Shown piece by piece: positions 18,687 to 28,386 of a stretch of DNA of 64,000 nucleotides. How positions within the stretch are numbered: position 1 is the first letter of the stretch; each line of letters starts with the position of its first letter. The stretch lies in the NCBI RefSeq assembly GCF_014489555.1, contig NZ_CP060784.1:2914001-2978000 (forward strand), given 5' to 3'. The DNA is from Hymenobacter qilianensis (GTDB lineage Bacteria; Bacteroidota; Bacteroidia; Cytophagales; Hymenobacteraceae). Below the pieces are notes generated by a model, which did not search any database, had not been told where the DNA came from, and worked only from the letters and a program-made list of their open reading frames with translations. The position numbers and the translations under genes are program-made.

Positions 18687-18777
18687 GTCATGCTGAGCAG
18701 CGCGAAGCATCTCGCGTGTTTGATTGCAATGGTAACCTAACGGCGCGAGCGAGATGCTTCGCGTTGCTCTGCATGAC
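18687..18777. repeat. REP-like palindrome 2
   Basis: GTCATGCTGAGCAGCGCGAAG at the left and a matching GCTCTGCATGAC at the right end, with CATCTCGCG / CGAGATGCTTCGCG inner arms. Same family as the copies at 5286, 22135, 25718 and 44152. Confidence 0.8.
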
Positions 18778-18802
18778 GTTCTGGTTTTAACATATTTAAA
18801 TT

Positions 18803-20214
18803 ATGCTCACTGTCCGCACGCCTTCTGTCCGCGATTATTTTCCTTACGAACCCACTCAGGATCAGGCCCAGCTATTTCGGCAGCTCGATGAATTTCTGAA
18901 AGACGACCTGCCCGGCCGCAAGGTTTTTGTGCTGCGCGGCTACGCGGGTACGGGCAAAACCACCGTGGTCAGTGCTCTGGTGCAATGGCTGCATCAGCTG
19001 GGTCGAAAGTACACGCTGATGGCGCCTACGGGCCGGGCAGCCAAGGTGATGAGCGCTTACTCGGGCGTAGCGGCCAGCACTATTCACAAGAAAATTTATC
19101 GCCAAACCTCCGGTACGCCCTCCGAAAGCCTGAGCTTCCAGCGCCAGCCCAACCGCACCGCCGATACGCTCTATATCGTGGACGAGGCCTCCATGATTTC
19201 CGACGAGAAAGCGTTTGGCGAGAATGGCTTGCTCGATGACTTGCTGGGCTACGTGTTCGAAAAGCCCACCAACCGCCTGCTGCTTATCGGCGACACGGCC
19301 CAGTTGCCGCCTGTAGGCCAATTGCTTAGCCCTGCCCTCGACCCTGAGCTGCTGGCCGGGCGCTTCCGAGCGAAGGTAGATTCGGTGGAGCTGCGCCAGG
19401 TGATGCGTCAGGCCGAGGAATCGGGGATTCTGGTGAATGCGACTATCCTGCGGGAAGAATTGCGGGAAGAAAAGCCCCACATCCAGTTTCATACCCGCGG
19501 CTACTCCGATATTTTTCCGGTGGGGGCGAAAAGCTGGAAGACGGGCTGCGCTGGGCCTACAAAAACTTCGGCCACGAGAATACGACCATCATTTGCCGTT
19601 CCAACAAGAACGCGAATATGTATAACCAGCACATCCGGCACGCGCTGTTTGGGGCGGAGGAGGAGATAGAGGCCGGCGACTACCTCATGGTGGTGCGCAA
19701 CAACTACTTCTGGCTGCCCAAAGACTCCGAAATGGGCTTTCTGGCCAATGGCGACTTCGTGCAGGTCAGCAAAATCGTGCGGCGGCAGGAGGAATTTGGC
19801 TTCCGTTTCGCCGATGCCCGCATCCGCTTCGTCGATTACCCCGACGAGGAAGAAATAGAGGTAAAGCTGCTCCTGGATACCCTGCACACCGACGCGCCCG
19901 CCCTGCCCGCCGACCGCAGCAACGCCTTGTACCAAACCGTTTTGGCCGATTATGCGCACTTGGGCACGAAGCGCGAGAAAAGCGCCGCTTTACGCAAAGA
20001 CCCGTATTTGAACGCTTTACAGGTGAAATTTGCTTATGCTCTTACCTGCCACAAGGCGCAGGGCGGGCAGTGGCAGGCCGTATTCGTCGACCACGGATTT
20101 TTGAAAGAAGACATGGTGAACGCCGAATTTGCCCGCTGGCTGTACACCGCCATCACGCGTGCCGCCGATCGGTTATTTTTGCTTAATTTCAATAGTAAGC
20201 TGCTGGCTGAATAA
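18803..20214 (+). CDS. RecD-like/UvrD_C superfamily 1 DNA helicase (one frameshift)
   Basis: Superfamily 1 ATPase with Walker A GYAGTGKTTVVSAL (residues about 40-50), MAPTGRAAKV, Walker B LYIVDEASMISD, LIGDTAQLPPVG and, at the end, the UvrD_C_2 block LTCHKAQGGQWQAV with WLYTAITRA. It resembles stand-alone RecD2-like helicases without the long N-terminal domain. The frame breaks at G5 (19522-19526). A sixth G gives FPVGGEKLEDGLRWAYKNF and one 470-residue protein. The REP palindrome lies just upstream. Role in repair or recombination is inferred from the family. Confidence 0.87.
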
Positions 20215-20321
20215 GTTAAAACGTATATCTGACTTGGGGCAAGCAATTTGTGTTAAGCCTTTCTTATCTGAAATCGATAACTCAACCATTTCTACCTCTC
20301 AACACTTTAAGCATTCAACTC

Positions 20322-20858
20322 ATGAAAAAAGCACTTGTTCTGGCCTTGTCGCTTTCGCTGGCTGGCTTTGCCGCCCAAGCCCAAACGGCGGCCGTGAAGC
20401 CGGCCAACGCCCAGCAAAAAGTAGCTGGCCCGCAGATTCAGTTTGAGGAAATGAAGTACGACTTCGGCAGCGTGAAGCAGGGCGATATCGTAGAGCACGT
20501 GTTCAAATTCAAGAACATAGGCACTGCGCCGCTGGTCATTGCTAATATCGGTACTACCTGCGGCTGCACCGTGCCCGACTGGACCAAGGAGCCCATTATG
20601 CCCGGCAAATCGGGTACCGTAACGGCCAAGTTCAACAGCGCCGGTAAGCTGGGAATGCAGAATAAAGTCCTCACCATTGAGTCGAACTCAGCCGGTGGAA
20701 ACACGATGGTAGCGCTGGTAGGCGAAATAAAAGACGCCGCCACGGCCACTACCGAAGCTATACCGGCCAAAACCGACGTTTCGACCGGGGAAGGCGACGC
20801 CAAGCAGAAAACCAAGATTGGCGACAGCAAAATCAAAGCGAAGCGTAAGTCTTCGTAA
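20322..20858 (+). CDS. DUF1573 domain protein, secreted
   Basis: 178 residues from the ATG at 20322. A signal peptide (MKKALVLALSLSLAGFAAQAQ) is followed by an Ig-like DUF1573 domain with the signature EEMKYDFGSVKQGDIVEHVF, IANIGTTCGCTVPDWTKEP and IESNSAGG. The tail is K/S-rich. These proteins are very common in Bacteroidota and are exported; the molecular role is unknown. The start follows a short leader; a strong terminator closes the unit. Confidence 0.87.
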   Translation: MKKALVLALSLSLAGFAAQAQTAAVKPANAQQKVAGPQIQFEEMKYDFGSVKQGDIVEHVFKFKNIGTAPLVIANIGTTCGCTVPDWTKEPIMPGKSGTVTAKFNSAGKLGMQNKVLTIESNSAGGNTMVALVGEIKDAATATTEAIPAKTDVSTGEGDAKQKTKIGDSKIKAKRKSS

Positions 20859-20865
20859 TTAGAAA

Positions 20866-20920
20866 GCCCACAAAAAAGCCCCCAGATGCTAAATAAGCTT
20901 CTGGGGGCTTTTTTGTGGGC
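20866..20920. terminator. Strong bidirectional terminator
   Basis: A 20-bp perfect stem pairs 20866-20885 (GCCCACAAAAAAGCCCCCAG) with 20901-20920. It contains the recurrent AAAAAAGCCCCCAG / CTGGGGGCTTTTTT arms. It lies between the convergent DUF1573 and DUF423 genes. Confidence 0.85.
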
Positions 20921-20944
20921 TGATAGCAAAGTGAATTCCTGCCC

Positions 20945-21321
20945 TTATAGTTGGCGGACCGCCCATAGCAGTCCTAACCAGCCGGCAATCAGCAGCAGGC
21001 CGCCAATGGGCGCTACGGCTCCCATTTTAGTAATGCCAGTAAAACAAAGCGTGTAGAGCGAGCCGCTAAACAGTAAAATGCCCCCAGAAACAGCCAGGCG
21101 GTTAAGCTCAGCCCGCGAATGTCGGGGCGCATGGCCAGCAGAATACCCACGGCCAGCAGCGCCAGCGTATGGAAAAACTGATAGCGCACAGCGGTTTCAA
21201 ACGTATCGAAGCGGCCGGTTTCTTCCAGCATTTTGCGCAAGCCGTGTGCCCCGAAGGCGCCAATGCCCACGCCTAAAGCGCCAAGTAAAGCCGCGATTTG
21301 TAGAATTAAGCGAGCCGTCAT
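20945..21321 (-). CDS. DUF423 family membrane protein (one frameshift)
   Basis: Small membrane protein with four predicted helices (QIAALLGALGVGIGAFGAHGL at the start, typical of DUF423/YgdD). The frame breaks at C5 (21081-21085). One more base gives LFLGGILLFSGSLYTLCFTG and continues through IGGLLLIAGWLGLLWAVRQL to the TAA at 20945-20947, making 125 residues, the normal family length. Function unknown. Probably intact in the organism. Confidence 0.87.
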
Positions 21322-21406
21322 AGTAGATCGGATGAGATGTATCGTGTGATGGAGAAGCGGTTTTTAAACCAGGAAAGAAAGTGGCTACTGAGCTTGAATT
21401 TTGTTG

Positions 21407-22087
21407 TTAGTCTTGTGGAACTGGCCGGGCACCAAAAATAGCGCTGCCCACCCGAATAAGCGTGCTTCCCTCTTCAATGGCCAGCTTATAATCGGCGCTC
21501 ATACCCATCGAAATCTCCTTGAACTCGGGCTGGGGGGCAAAATACCGCTGCTTCAGCAACTCAAAATAGCCTCGCAGCTCCCGAAACTCGCGGCGGAGCT
21601 GGTCCTCATCGTCGGTGAAGGTGGCCACGCCCATCACGCCCGTCAGCTGCACGTGCTGCAAGGTGCGGAATGCCTCTGATTGCAGGATTTCTTCCGCTTC
21701 AGGCAGGCTCAGGCCCGACTTTGTTTCTTCTGCGGCTATATGAAACTGGAGCAACCCGTAGATAACGCGGTTATTTTTAGCGGCTTGCTTTTCAATTTCG
21801 AGTAGCAGCTTTAGGCTGTCGATACTTTGAATGGTATGTACAAATGGGGCGATATACTTCACTTTGTTCGTTTGCAGATGGCCGATAAGATGCCACTCCA
21901 CGTCGGGGGGCAAATCGGGCTGCTTGGCGGCCATTTCCTGTACTTTATTCTCGCCAAAAAGCCGCGCGCCAGCATCATACGCTTCGCGCAAACGCTCTAC
22001 CGGATGCGTTTTGGTGACGGCTACCAGGCGGCAGTTAGTGCCCTGCAACTCGTTTTGAAAAGCATGGAAATTCTCAGCAATAGACAT
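21407..22087 (-). CDS. YggS-type PLP-binding protein (PLP homeostasis)
   Basis: 226 residues of the YggS/PROSC family, which binds pyridoxal phosphate without known catalysis and balances B6 and amino-acid pools. Conserved parts are the PLP lysine in RLVAVTKTHP, FGENKVQEM, WHLIGHLQTNKVKY, GVMGVATFTDDE and SMGMSADYKLAIEEGSTLIRVGSAIFG. Full length. Two GGGGGGCAAA words fall in the gene (21532 and 21905). A REP-like palindrome separates it from the VWA gene; the VWA gene lies upstream of it on the minus strand only by position, with no clear operon. Confidence 0.92.
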   Translation of the reverse strand: MSIAENFHAFQNELQGTNCRLVAVTKTHPVERLREAYDAGARLFGENKVQEMAAKQPDLPPDVEWHLIGHLQTNKVKYIAPFVHTIQSIDSLKLLLEIEKQAAKNNRVIYGLLQFHIAAEETKSGLSLPEAEEILQSEAFRTLQHVQLTGVMGVATFTDDEDQLRREFRELRGYFELLKQRYFAPQPEFKEISMGMSADYKLAIEEGSTLIRVGSAIFGARPVPQD

Positions 22088-22134
22088 TTAATTTCGATTA
22101 GTAATGATCAATTAATGCTGCTTAACATCAGCCC

Positions 22135-22226
22135 GTCATGCAGAACGAAGTGGAGCATCTCGCTCACACCGTTGGATTACTAATCTCTCGTCAGCATGCG
22201 AGATGCTTCGCGTTGCTCTGCATGAC
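22135..22226. repeat. REP-like palindrome 3
   Basis: Opens GTCATGCAGAACGAAGTGGAG and closes GCTCTGCATGAC, with inner CATCTCGCT / CGAGATGCTTCGCG arms. Its left arm is more diverged than in other copies. Confidence 0.75.
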
Positions 22227-22254
22227 ATACGTTTTGGACAGTGCAAGTTTTGAT

Positions 22255-23307
22255 TTAGTCCTCCAAGGCATTGGTCAAAAACGTATTTTTCAACCCCAGC
22301 CAAACAAGCCACAAACCTATACAGCAGAACAGATACAAGCGGTAATAGTCTTTGGTGTTGCGAAAACGGGTCTGTTTAATTTCTGATTTTTCGAACGTAT
22401 CAATCTGGCGAAACACCCGGCGCAGGCCGGCATTGTCGGTGGCGCGGAAAAACTGGCCTTCGCCGGCCTCGGCAATCTGGCGCATCGTGGTCTCGTCGAG
22501 GCGGGTTTCAACGTAGCGCACCCGGCCAGTTTCATCCGTTCCGTAGGGCACCGTGCCATCTTGCCCCAGCCCCACGGTGTAGATTTTAAGGCCGAAAGCG
22601 TGGGCCAACTGGGCGGCGGTGAGTGGGTCGAGGCTGCCGGCCGTGTTTTCGCCATCCGAAATCAGAATGATGACTTTCGTGCGGCTGCGGGAGTCGCGCA
22701 GGCGGTTGGTGGCTACGCCCAGGGCCGTACCGATGGCAGTGCCATCGTTGGCAATCATGCCCAGCCGCAGACCGTCGAGGCTTTCGCGCAGCAAATCGTA
22801 ATCGGTGGTGAGGGGCGCCAGCGAGTAGGCATCACCGGCAAAAACCACCAGGCCCAGCCGGTCGCCGATGCGCCCGGCAACAAACTCCCGGCCTACGCGC
22901 TTGGCCGCCTCCAGCCGGTTGGGCAGCAAATCCTGAAGTTCCATTGACCCCGATACATCCATAACCAGCAGGATATCAATGCCCTCGCCGGTTTGCACTA
23001 CGCGCTCGTCTGTGCGCTGGGGCCGCGCCAACGCCACGATGCCGAAGGCCAGGCTGAACAGCAGCACGATATCGGGCAAAAAGCGCAGCAAAGCGCTCCA
23101 GTCGCGCCGGGCCTGGCCCGCCACGAAAGCCACATCAAGGTGCGGGCGCCGCCGATGCACCAGCAGCCAGCGCAAGCCAAACAGCAGGGGCAAGGCCGGA
23201 ATCAGCAACAACAGGCGCGGCTCCTGCCAGGTGTAGCTGCTCAGCGTGGCATAGCGCAGCCCATCGATTACGGGAGCCAAAAAGCGTTGCCAAAGCTGTT
23301 CAATCAT
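22255..23307 (-). CDS. VWA domain membrane protein, BatA-like
   Basis: 350 residues. Two N-terminal membrane segments (LLLLIPALPLLFGLRWLLV and ALLRFLPDIVLLFSLAFGIVAL) precede a von Willebrand A domain with a complete MIDAS: DVSGSM, a downstream Thr region TDYDLLRESL and LISDGENTAG. A last membrane segment lies at about residues 325-345. This is the Bat (aerotolerance) layout. Upstream in the same direction come a BatD-like protein and a DUF58 protein, forming a likely three-gene unit. Exact function in this phylum is not settled. Confidence 0.87.
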   Translation of the reverse strand: MIEQLWQRFLAPVIDGLRYATLSSYTWQEPRLLLLIPALPLLFGLRWLLVHRRRPHLDVAFVAGQARRDWSALLRFLPDIVLLFSLAFGIVALARPQRTDERVVQTGEGIDILLVMDVSGSMELQDLLPNRLEAAKRVGREFVAGRIGDRLGLVVFAGDAYSLAPLTTDYDLLRESLDGLRLGMIANDGTAIGTALGVATNRLRDSRSRTKVIILISDGENTAGSLDPLTAAQLAHAFGLKIYTVGLGQDGTVPYGTDETGRVRYVETRLDETTMRQIAEAGEGQFFRATDNAGLRRVFRQIDTFEKSEIKQTRFRNTKDYYRLYLFCCIGLWLVWLGLKNTFLTNALED

Positions 23308-23380
23308 GGTTGGTTTTAGTCCTTAAATACTGCGCAAATATGCCCGCTATGCATCACATGCTTTTCTGTCGCTGCCGCAA

Positions 23381-23388
23381 CCCCCCCC
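23381..23388. repeat. C8 homopolymer
   Basis: The longest G/C run in the window (eight C) lies in the 88-base gap between the BatD-like stop and the VWA start. Its length may be under-called if the assembly shortens runs. It may also vary in length and affect translation spacing. Confidence 0.7.
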
Positions 23389-23395
23389 GTTATTA

Positions 23396-24303
23396 TCAGC
23401 TTCGGGCAGCTCCGCTAAGCAAGGTATAACGCCGGTCAGCAAAGTCGCGCAGCAGGTCGAACGCGGTGCCGGTTTCCGTATCGTCTTCGTTGAACTGATT
23501 GCCGTAAATCAGCCGATCCGTAATGCGCAGGGCGCGGCTCACCGACACGTCGTTTTGATAGTAAGCCACAATTTCGCGCGTGGTGAGGCTGTTGATGGTG
23601 TTGTTTTCGAGGGTTGTGAGGTAATTTTTCCAGAGCGTGATGGCGCGCTCCATATTGGTGAGGGAGCGCGACAGCTCAAACCGCTCGATGTGGCGCGCAT
23701 ACTGAGCCAGGAAGTACGCGTGGTTTTTGCGCAGCTTGTAGAGCTGGTAGCGGCGGCGCCAGTAGCTGCCAAACCCAAACCACAAGCCCGCGCTCACAAG
23801 GACTGCAATGCCCAACCCAGCTAGCCAAAACGGGTAGTTAAAAGCCTCATCTACCGGCAGTAACGTAGTGTTCTGCTTCAGCACGGGCGTAGTGGGCGGA
23901 ATAACTTCTGGCACGGGCGCCGTGCGTACCAGTCGAATACTGGCAGCTGAAGTGTTGACCGTCAGCGTGTCGTGCCCGCGCAGAATCATCACCGGCAGAC
24001 TCAGGCGCTGCACCGAGTCGAGGCTGAACGTGCGGAGCCGATACACGGTGCGGTCGAAGCTGCGGCCGCGGCGGGTGAGCGTAGGCTGGAAGGTTTTGCC
24101 TACATACTCGAAAGGCTTAAACGCGGCCGTAGAGTCAGGAAACACTACCTCCAGCTTGGGGTCGTGCCGAAAGGTAAGCTCATAGCTCACGATTTCTCCC
24201 ACGCGCACCGTTTGGCGCAAAAATCGCCCCTGTGGCTGCTCGGGGGCAATTCCTGACCCTGCACAAAAAACGGAAGAAACAGCAGCCCTGCGCTAAGTGC
24301 CAT
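23396..24303 (-). CDS. BatD-like membrane protein (one frameshift near the 5' end)
   Basis: About 302 residues after repair. From the ATG at 24303 a signal-like start MALSAGLLFLPFFVQGQ is followed, after adding one base to the C5 run (24242-24246), by LPPEQPQGRFLRQTVRVGE. A beta-rich extracytoplasmic part (YELTFRHDPKLEVVFPDS, LTRRGRSFDRTVYRL) leads to a membrane segment FWLAGLGIAVLVSAGLWFGF and a cytoplasmic helical tail. Size and position between a DUF58 and a VWA gene point to the BatD role. Sequence similarity alone is weak. Confidence 0.7.
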
Positions 24304-24358
24304 CGACTGTAGATAGCTCCACAATAGCCTGGCTGGGGGGCTTTTTTTAGCTGAAACC

Positions 24359-25261
24359 TTACGCACGGCCGCCCCGCTGATTGCGCCGCCGAAACAAGCT
24401 GGCCAACTGCGTCACATAGTCGGCGTCGGTGGCAATGGATAAAAACTCCGTGCGGTGGCGCCGGCAGATCTGCCCGATCTGCTCGCGGTTCTGCTCATAC
24501 GTGGCCCGATACCGCGCCCGAAACGACTCAGACGAAGTATTTACCCACATGGTACGGCCGGTTTCCTGATCATGCAGCGGCACAATGCCGAGCGGCGGAA
24601 ATTCCCGTTCGCGCTTATCGAGCAACTGTAGTACCACCAAGTCGTGCTTGCGGGCCAGCATGGTCAGCTCCCGCTCGTAGTTGGTGTCGATAAAATCCGA
24701 AATCAGGAGCACAATACTACGGCGCTTCAGCATTCCCAAGGCCTGTTTGATGCCGGGCCCTACTGCCGTACGCGGGGAGCGGGGCGTCAATTCAAACAGG
24801 CGCTTAATGAGGCTATAGGCATGCCGGATGCCCTTTCCGGGGGCCAAATACAGCTCCTTCTGGTCGGAAAAAGCAAGGATACCGAGCTGTGCATCCTGGC
24901 GGGCCGCCGCCAACGCCAGCAGGCCGCAGATTTCGCGGCCCACATCGAGCTTACGCCGGCCGGCCGCGCCAACTTGCTGGGAGGCGCTCACATCGAGCAG
25001 CAGCAGAACTGATTGCTCGCGCTCCTCCTTGTAGGTTTTGACGAACGTGCCGTGCCCTTTGCTCGATACGGCCCAATCGATGGCCCGCACCTCATCGCCG
25101 TACTGGTAGAGGCGCACGTCGTCGAATTCAAGCCCCGTTCCTTTAAAGACGGAGTGAAAATTGCCCTGCAGCTGCGCATCCACTGTCTTGATGATGCGTA
25201 TCTCCATCTGCCGAAGCTTACGTATGAGTTGCTGGAGCGGAGTGAGGTCGGCGGTATTCAT
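24359..25261 (-). CDS. DUF58 domain protein of the Bat-like locus
   Basis: 300 residues. The DUF58 block reads FKGTGLEFDDVRLYQYGDEVRAIDW then KTYKEEREQSVLLLLDVSASQQ, with VWA-like parts LLISDFIDTNYEREL and LVVLQLLDKRE. No membrane segment, so it is cytoplasmic. It leads a same-strand run with the BatD-like (56 bases on) and VWA genes. A MoxR-type ATPase, normally first in this unit, is not beside it; a second DUF58 gene is at 7583. Confidence 0.88.
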   Translation of the reverse strand: MNTADLTPLQQLIRKLRQMEIRIIKTVDAQLQGNFHSVFKGTGLEFDDVRLYQYGDEVRAIDWAVSSKGHGTFVKTYKEEREQSVLLLLDVSASQQVGAAGRRKLDVGREICGLLALAAARQDAQLGILAFSDQKELYLAPGKGIRHAYSLIKRLFELTPRSPRTAVGPGIKQALGMLKRRSIVLLISDFIDTNYERELTMLARKHDLVVLQLLDKREREFPPLGIVPLHDQETGRTMWVNTSSESFRARYRATYEQNREQIGQICRRHRTEFLSIATDADYVTQLASLFRRRNQRGGRA

Positions 25262-25298
25262 TTCAGCTAAACTACGGGTTCCTCCTAACTTTGCCGTT

Positions 25299-25697
25299 GT
25301 GAAAAAGCTCCCTGCATCCCTTTTATCTACCCTGACTCTGCTGCTAGTGCTGGCATTTACGCAGTGTCAGCGCCCCGAAGAGCCCTTGGCGCCACAGCCG
25401 TTGCTACCTAAAGCCAAAATGGTGGCTATGCTCATAGACGTGCATTTGAACGAGAGCCGCGTGGATGCCGCCGCTTTGCCCCCCGACTCGGCCCGCGCTG
25501 CCTTCAACCTGCTGCATCGTCAGTTGCTTACTCGCTACAACGTTACCGACACCATTTTTCAGCGCAGCTACCGCTACTACGCCATCCACGACAAAGACCT
25601 GGACGACATTTATGGCGCCGTAATTGACAGCCTCTCAGCCCGCGAAGCGAAGCTGGGGGCCAAAGATCAGGCGGAAGCCGCCAAGCGTCGGCAGTAA
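25299..25697 (+). CDS. DUF4296 lipoprotein
   Basis: 132 residues starting at the GTG at 25299 (VKKLPASLL). A lipoprotein signal ends at TQC near residue 25. The body matches the Bacteroidota DUF4296 family: KAKMVAMLIDVHLNESRV, then FNLLHRQLLTRYNVTDTIFQRSYRYYAIH and LDDIYGAVIDSL. An alternative in-frame ATG at 25161 would overlap the divergent DUF58 start and spoil the signal peptide. Function unknown. The coding sequence contains TTTGCCCCCCGAC at 25476. Confidence 0.8.
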   Translation: MKKLPASLLSTLTLLLVLAFTQCQRPEEPLAPQPLLPKAKMVAMLIDVHLNESRVDAAALPPDSARAAFNLLHRQLLTRYNVTDTIFQRSYRYYAIHDKDLDDIYGAVIDSLSAREAKLGAKDQAEAAKRRQ

Positions 25698-25717
25698 GAA
25701 GTTTTTTATTTAATCGC

Positions 25718-25827
25718 CATTCGGCCGTCATGCAGAGCGGAGCGAAGCATCTCGCGTGCTGATGAAGGATTACTAATCTTAGTAAACACGCAAGATGCTT
25801 CGCTCCGCTCTGCATGACGGCCGAATG
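25718..25827. repeat. REP-like palindrome 4, longest copy
   Basis: Outer arms CATTCGGCC and GGCCGAATG extend the family core GTCATGCAGAGCGGAGCGAA ... GCTCCGCTCTGCATGAC, giving near-perfect pairing over about 40 bases. It lies between convergent genes (DUF4296 and csaA) and may end transcription from both. Confidence 0.82.
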
Positions 25828-25856
25828 GCCTCGTTGACTTAATGCTTATTTAAGAA

Positions 25857-26207
25857 TCATATCAGCCGGCTGCCATTGGGCACTGCGCCTGCCACCGACG
25901 CCAATACGATATCACCGTTTTCGTCGGCAGCGCCGGTGACCAGCACTTCCGAACGGAAGGGACCAATTTTCTTAACCGGAAAATTAACCACACACAGCAC
26001 CTGCTGGCCAACAAGATCCTCGGGTTGGTAATGGCGGGTAATCTGAGCGCTGGAGCGTTTGGTGCCAATCTCGGGGCCGAAGTCGATCAACAGCTGATAA
26101 GCGGGTTTGCGTGCTTCGGGAAAAGTTCGGGCTTCTAACACCGTACCGACACGCAAATCAACGCGCTCAAACTCTGACCAGGTAAGCGGAGCTAAGGATG
26201 TTTCCAT
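25857..26207 (-). CDS. csaA: CsaA-type tRNA-binding domain protein (EMAP fold)
   Basis: 116 residues, all of one tRNA-binding (EMAP/OB) domain: FERVDLRVGTVLEARTFPEA, KPAYQLLIDFGPEIGTKRSSAQI, VVNFPVKKIGPFRSEVLVTGA and a short C-terminus. Length and sequence fit CsaA, first described as a chaperone linked to protein export and able to bind tRNA. The DUF922 gene upstream on the same strand ends 22 bases before this start, so they may share a transcript. Confidence 0.85.
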   Translation of the reverse strand: METSLAPLTWSEFERVDLRVGTVLEARTFPEARKPAYQLLIDFGPEIGTKRSSAQITRHYQPEDLVGQQVLCVVNFPVKKIGPFRSEVLVTGAADENGDIVLASVAGAVPNGSRLI

Positions 26208-26229
26208 GCCCGAAAAGTAGCAAAAACAA

Positions 26230-26817
26230 CTATTTCGCGGACGTAGGCTTAGACGCGTACTGCTCCAGCAAAGCCATTCGCTGCTTCACCTGAATCTCCC
26301 AGGTTTTCTGACGGTCCAGGTTCAGGCCGTGGTTGGTTTCCTGGTCGTAGCGTGCTTCCTCTTTTTGCCACTCCGTAAAAATGGCGTTGGTTGCGTTCTT
26401 AAAAGCGGGTTGCAGGCGTTTGCAGTCCAGCTTAAGCAGCGCTATTTTCTGGCGCATGCGCCGGGCGTGCAGCTCCGTTATGTTGAAGTGGATCTGCTCG
26501 TGACGCAGCAAGTTGGGCGTGGCCGTGGCTGAGTTGCGCACCCATGATTCGGTAGGTACGAATACGGCCTGCACCGAAGACGTGAATTTGAAATCGACGC
26601 AGCCCGCCTTTACATCAATGGTGGCTGAGGTAAGAGCCGCCAGCCGGTCGGCCGGGGTAGGCTTGCTCTTAAAGTCGGCCCAGGTAAGCGGCCGGTTCGC
26701 CGACCAAACGATGGTGCCAGGCGCATCGGCCGGTGCCGGGGTGCTTTGGGGTGGGCTAACAACCGTCAGGAAAGGCAGCAGAAGGGAAATAAAGGAAAGC
26801 GATAAGCCATGCAACAT
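26230..26817 (-). CDS. DUF922 secreted protein, putative metalloprotease
   Basis: 195 residues with an N-terminal signal (LHGLSLSFISLLLPFLTVVS). The DUF922 pattern is present: SANRPLTWADFKSKPTP, then LLRHEQIHFNITELHARRMRQK, where HEQIH fits an HExxH zinc site. No substrate known. It is transcribed toward csaA. Upstream (26831-26840) a CTGGGGGCTTTTT element lies in the leader. Confidence 0.8.
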   Translation of the reverse strand: MLHGLSLSFISLLLPFLTVVSPPQSTPAPADAPGTIVWSANRPLTWADFKSKPTPADRLAALTSATIDVKAGCVDFKFTSSVQAVFVPTESWVRNSATATPNLLRHEQIHFNITELHARRMRQKIALLKLDCKRLQPAFKNATNAIFTEWQKEEARYDQETNHGLNLDRQKTWEIQVKQRMALLEQYASKPTSAK

Positions 26818-26929
26818 AAGAGAGGAGTCTGGGGGCTTTTTAGGAAAGAAAAGCGATTCTGGGGTATGAACGCAGCTACCTGCCGGTTGCGTGCAAACGT
26901 TCTTTCTAAAAAATAATGCCAGCCTGGCT

Positions 26930-28290
26930 TTAATGCACCGCCATAGCGGCCGGCACCGGCACCGCGCTATGCTGACGGAAGCGCCAGAGCAACAGCCCGG
27001 CTACCAGCGTAAGGCCTGTAAGCAAGCCTATCCAAATGCCGATTGCGCCCATATTCAGCTTAAAGCCAAGGAAGTAGCCCAGCGGCAACGCCACGGCCCA
27101 ATAAGCCAGCAAAGCCACCAGCGAAGGAATTTTAACATCCTCCAGGCCGCGTAGTGCGCCCAGCCCTACTACCTGCAAGCCATCCGAAATTTGAAACAGC
27201 GCCGCAATTAAGAGCAGCGTAGCCGCCTGCGCTACCACGGCCGCATCGTTGTTGTAGAAGTACGGAATAAAGTCGCGGGCCAAGATCAAGATCAGAGCCA
27301 TCAGGCTCATAAACAGGAACGTGAGGCCGTAGGCGGTAAAGCCAGCCTGCCGCGCACCTTCCGCGTCGCCGAGGCCGCGCATATTGCCCACCCGAATGGT
27401 AGCCGCCGCCGCAATACCGCTGGCCGCCATGTAGGTAGCCGAAGCCACATTGATGGCAATTTGGTGGGCCGCAAGGCTGGTAGTGCCCAACCAGCCAATC
27501 ATGATGGCCGAAAAGCTGAACGCGCCCATTTCAAACATCATCTGCACGCCAATAGGCGAGCCCAAACCCAGCAGGCGGCGCAGCGTGGGGCCGTGGAGGC
27601 CCAGCCCGCTTGCCGCTGCCTCGCGGTGGGGCCGCAGGCGGGCCGCCCGCAACACATACGTAGCCATCAGGATGGCCATCAGAACACGGGAAATGAGCGT
27701 GGCCCAGGCCGCTCCAATCATGCCCATCTGCGGGGCGCCAAGGTTACCGAACACGAACATGTAGCACAGCAGGGCATTCAGCAAATTGGCCCCCACTGAC
27801 AAATACATGGCCTGCCGCGTAAGGCCAAGCCCCTCGGCAAACTGTTTGAAGCCCTGAAAAATCATCAGGGGCAGAAACGACAGGAAGATGAGGCGTACCC
27901 ACGGCATTGCCAACGCCACTACTTCCGCAGGCTGATTGAGGTAGCGGAGCTGGGGGCAATTATTAACCCTAAACCAGCCAATCCTACGCCAGCCAGGGTG
28001 CTGAGCAACACACCATTTACCAGCAGCCGCCCCAGCAGGGGCATATCACGCTTGCCATCGGCGGCCGCCACCAGGGGCGTGATACCCATCGATAAACCCA
28101 GCCCCAGCACCATCACCACGGTGCTCACGCTCACGCTCAACGACACGGCCGCCAAGGCTACTTTGCCGGTCTGGCCGACTACCACGCTATCGACTACGTT
28201 TACCAGCACGTGGCCTAATTGGCTCAGTATTACTGGGTAAGCCAGTAGCAGCATGGGTTTGATATGCGGACGAACAGCGGTGAGCGGCAT
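26930..28290 (-). CDS. MATE family efflux transporter (one frameshift)
   Basis: Twelve-helix multidrug and toxin extrusion transporter, about 454 residues from the ATG at 28290. Recognisable parts are LLLAYPVILSQLGHVLVNVVDSVVVGQTGKVALAAVSLS (read in parts), GPTLRRLLGLGSPIGVQMMFEMGAFSF and GLGALRGLEDVKIPSLVALLAYWAVALPLGYFL (read in parts). The break is at G5 (27952-27956). One more base gives IIAPQLRYLNQPAEVVALAMPW. Members exchange cations for organic substrates. It lies 97 bases downstream of the aminotransferase of the egt run; a link to that pathway is possible but unproven. Confidence 0.88.
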
Positions 28291-28386
28291 GATGAAGCAG
28301 AAAAAGAGCCGCAAAGGTACGCCTCTAATTCGGGCTATGAATCAGTCAGATACTAGTAAACAGGTATCTTACTGCTGGCTTACCTG

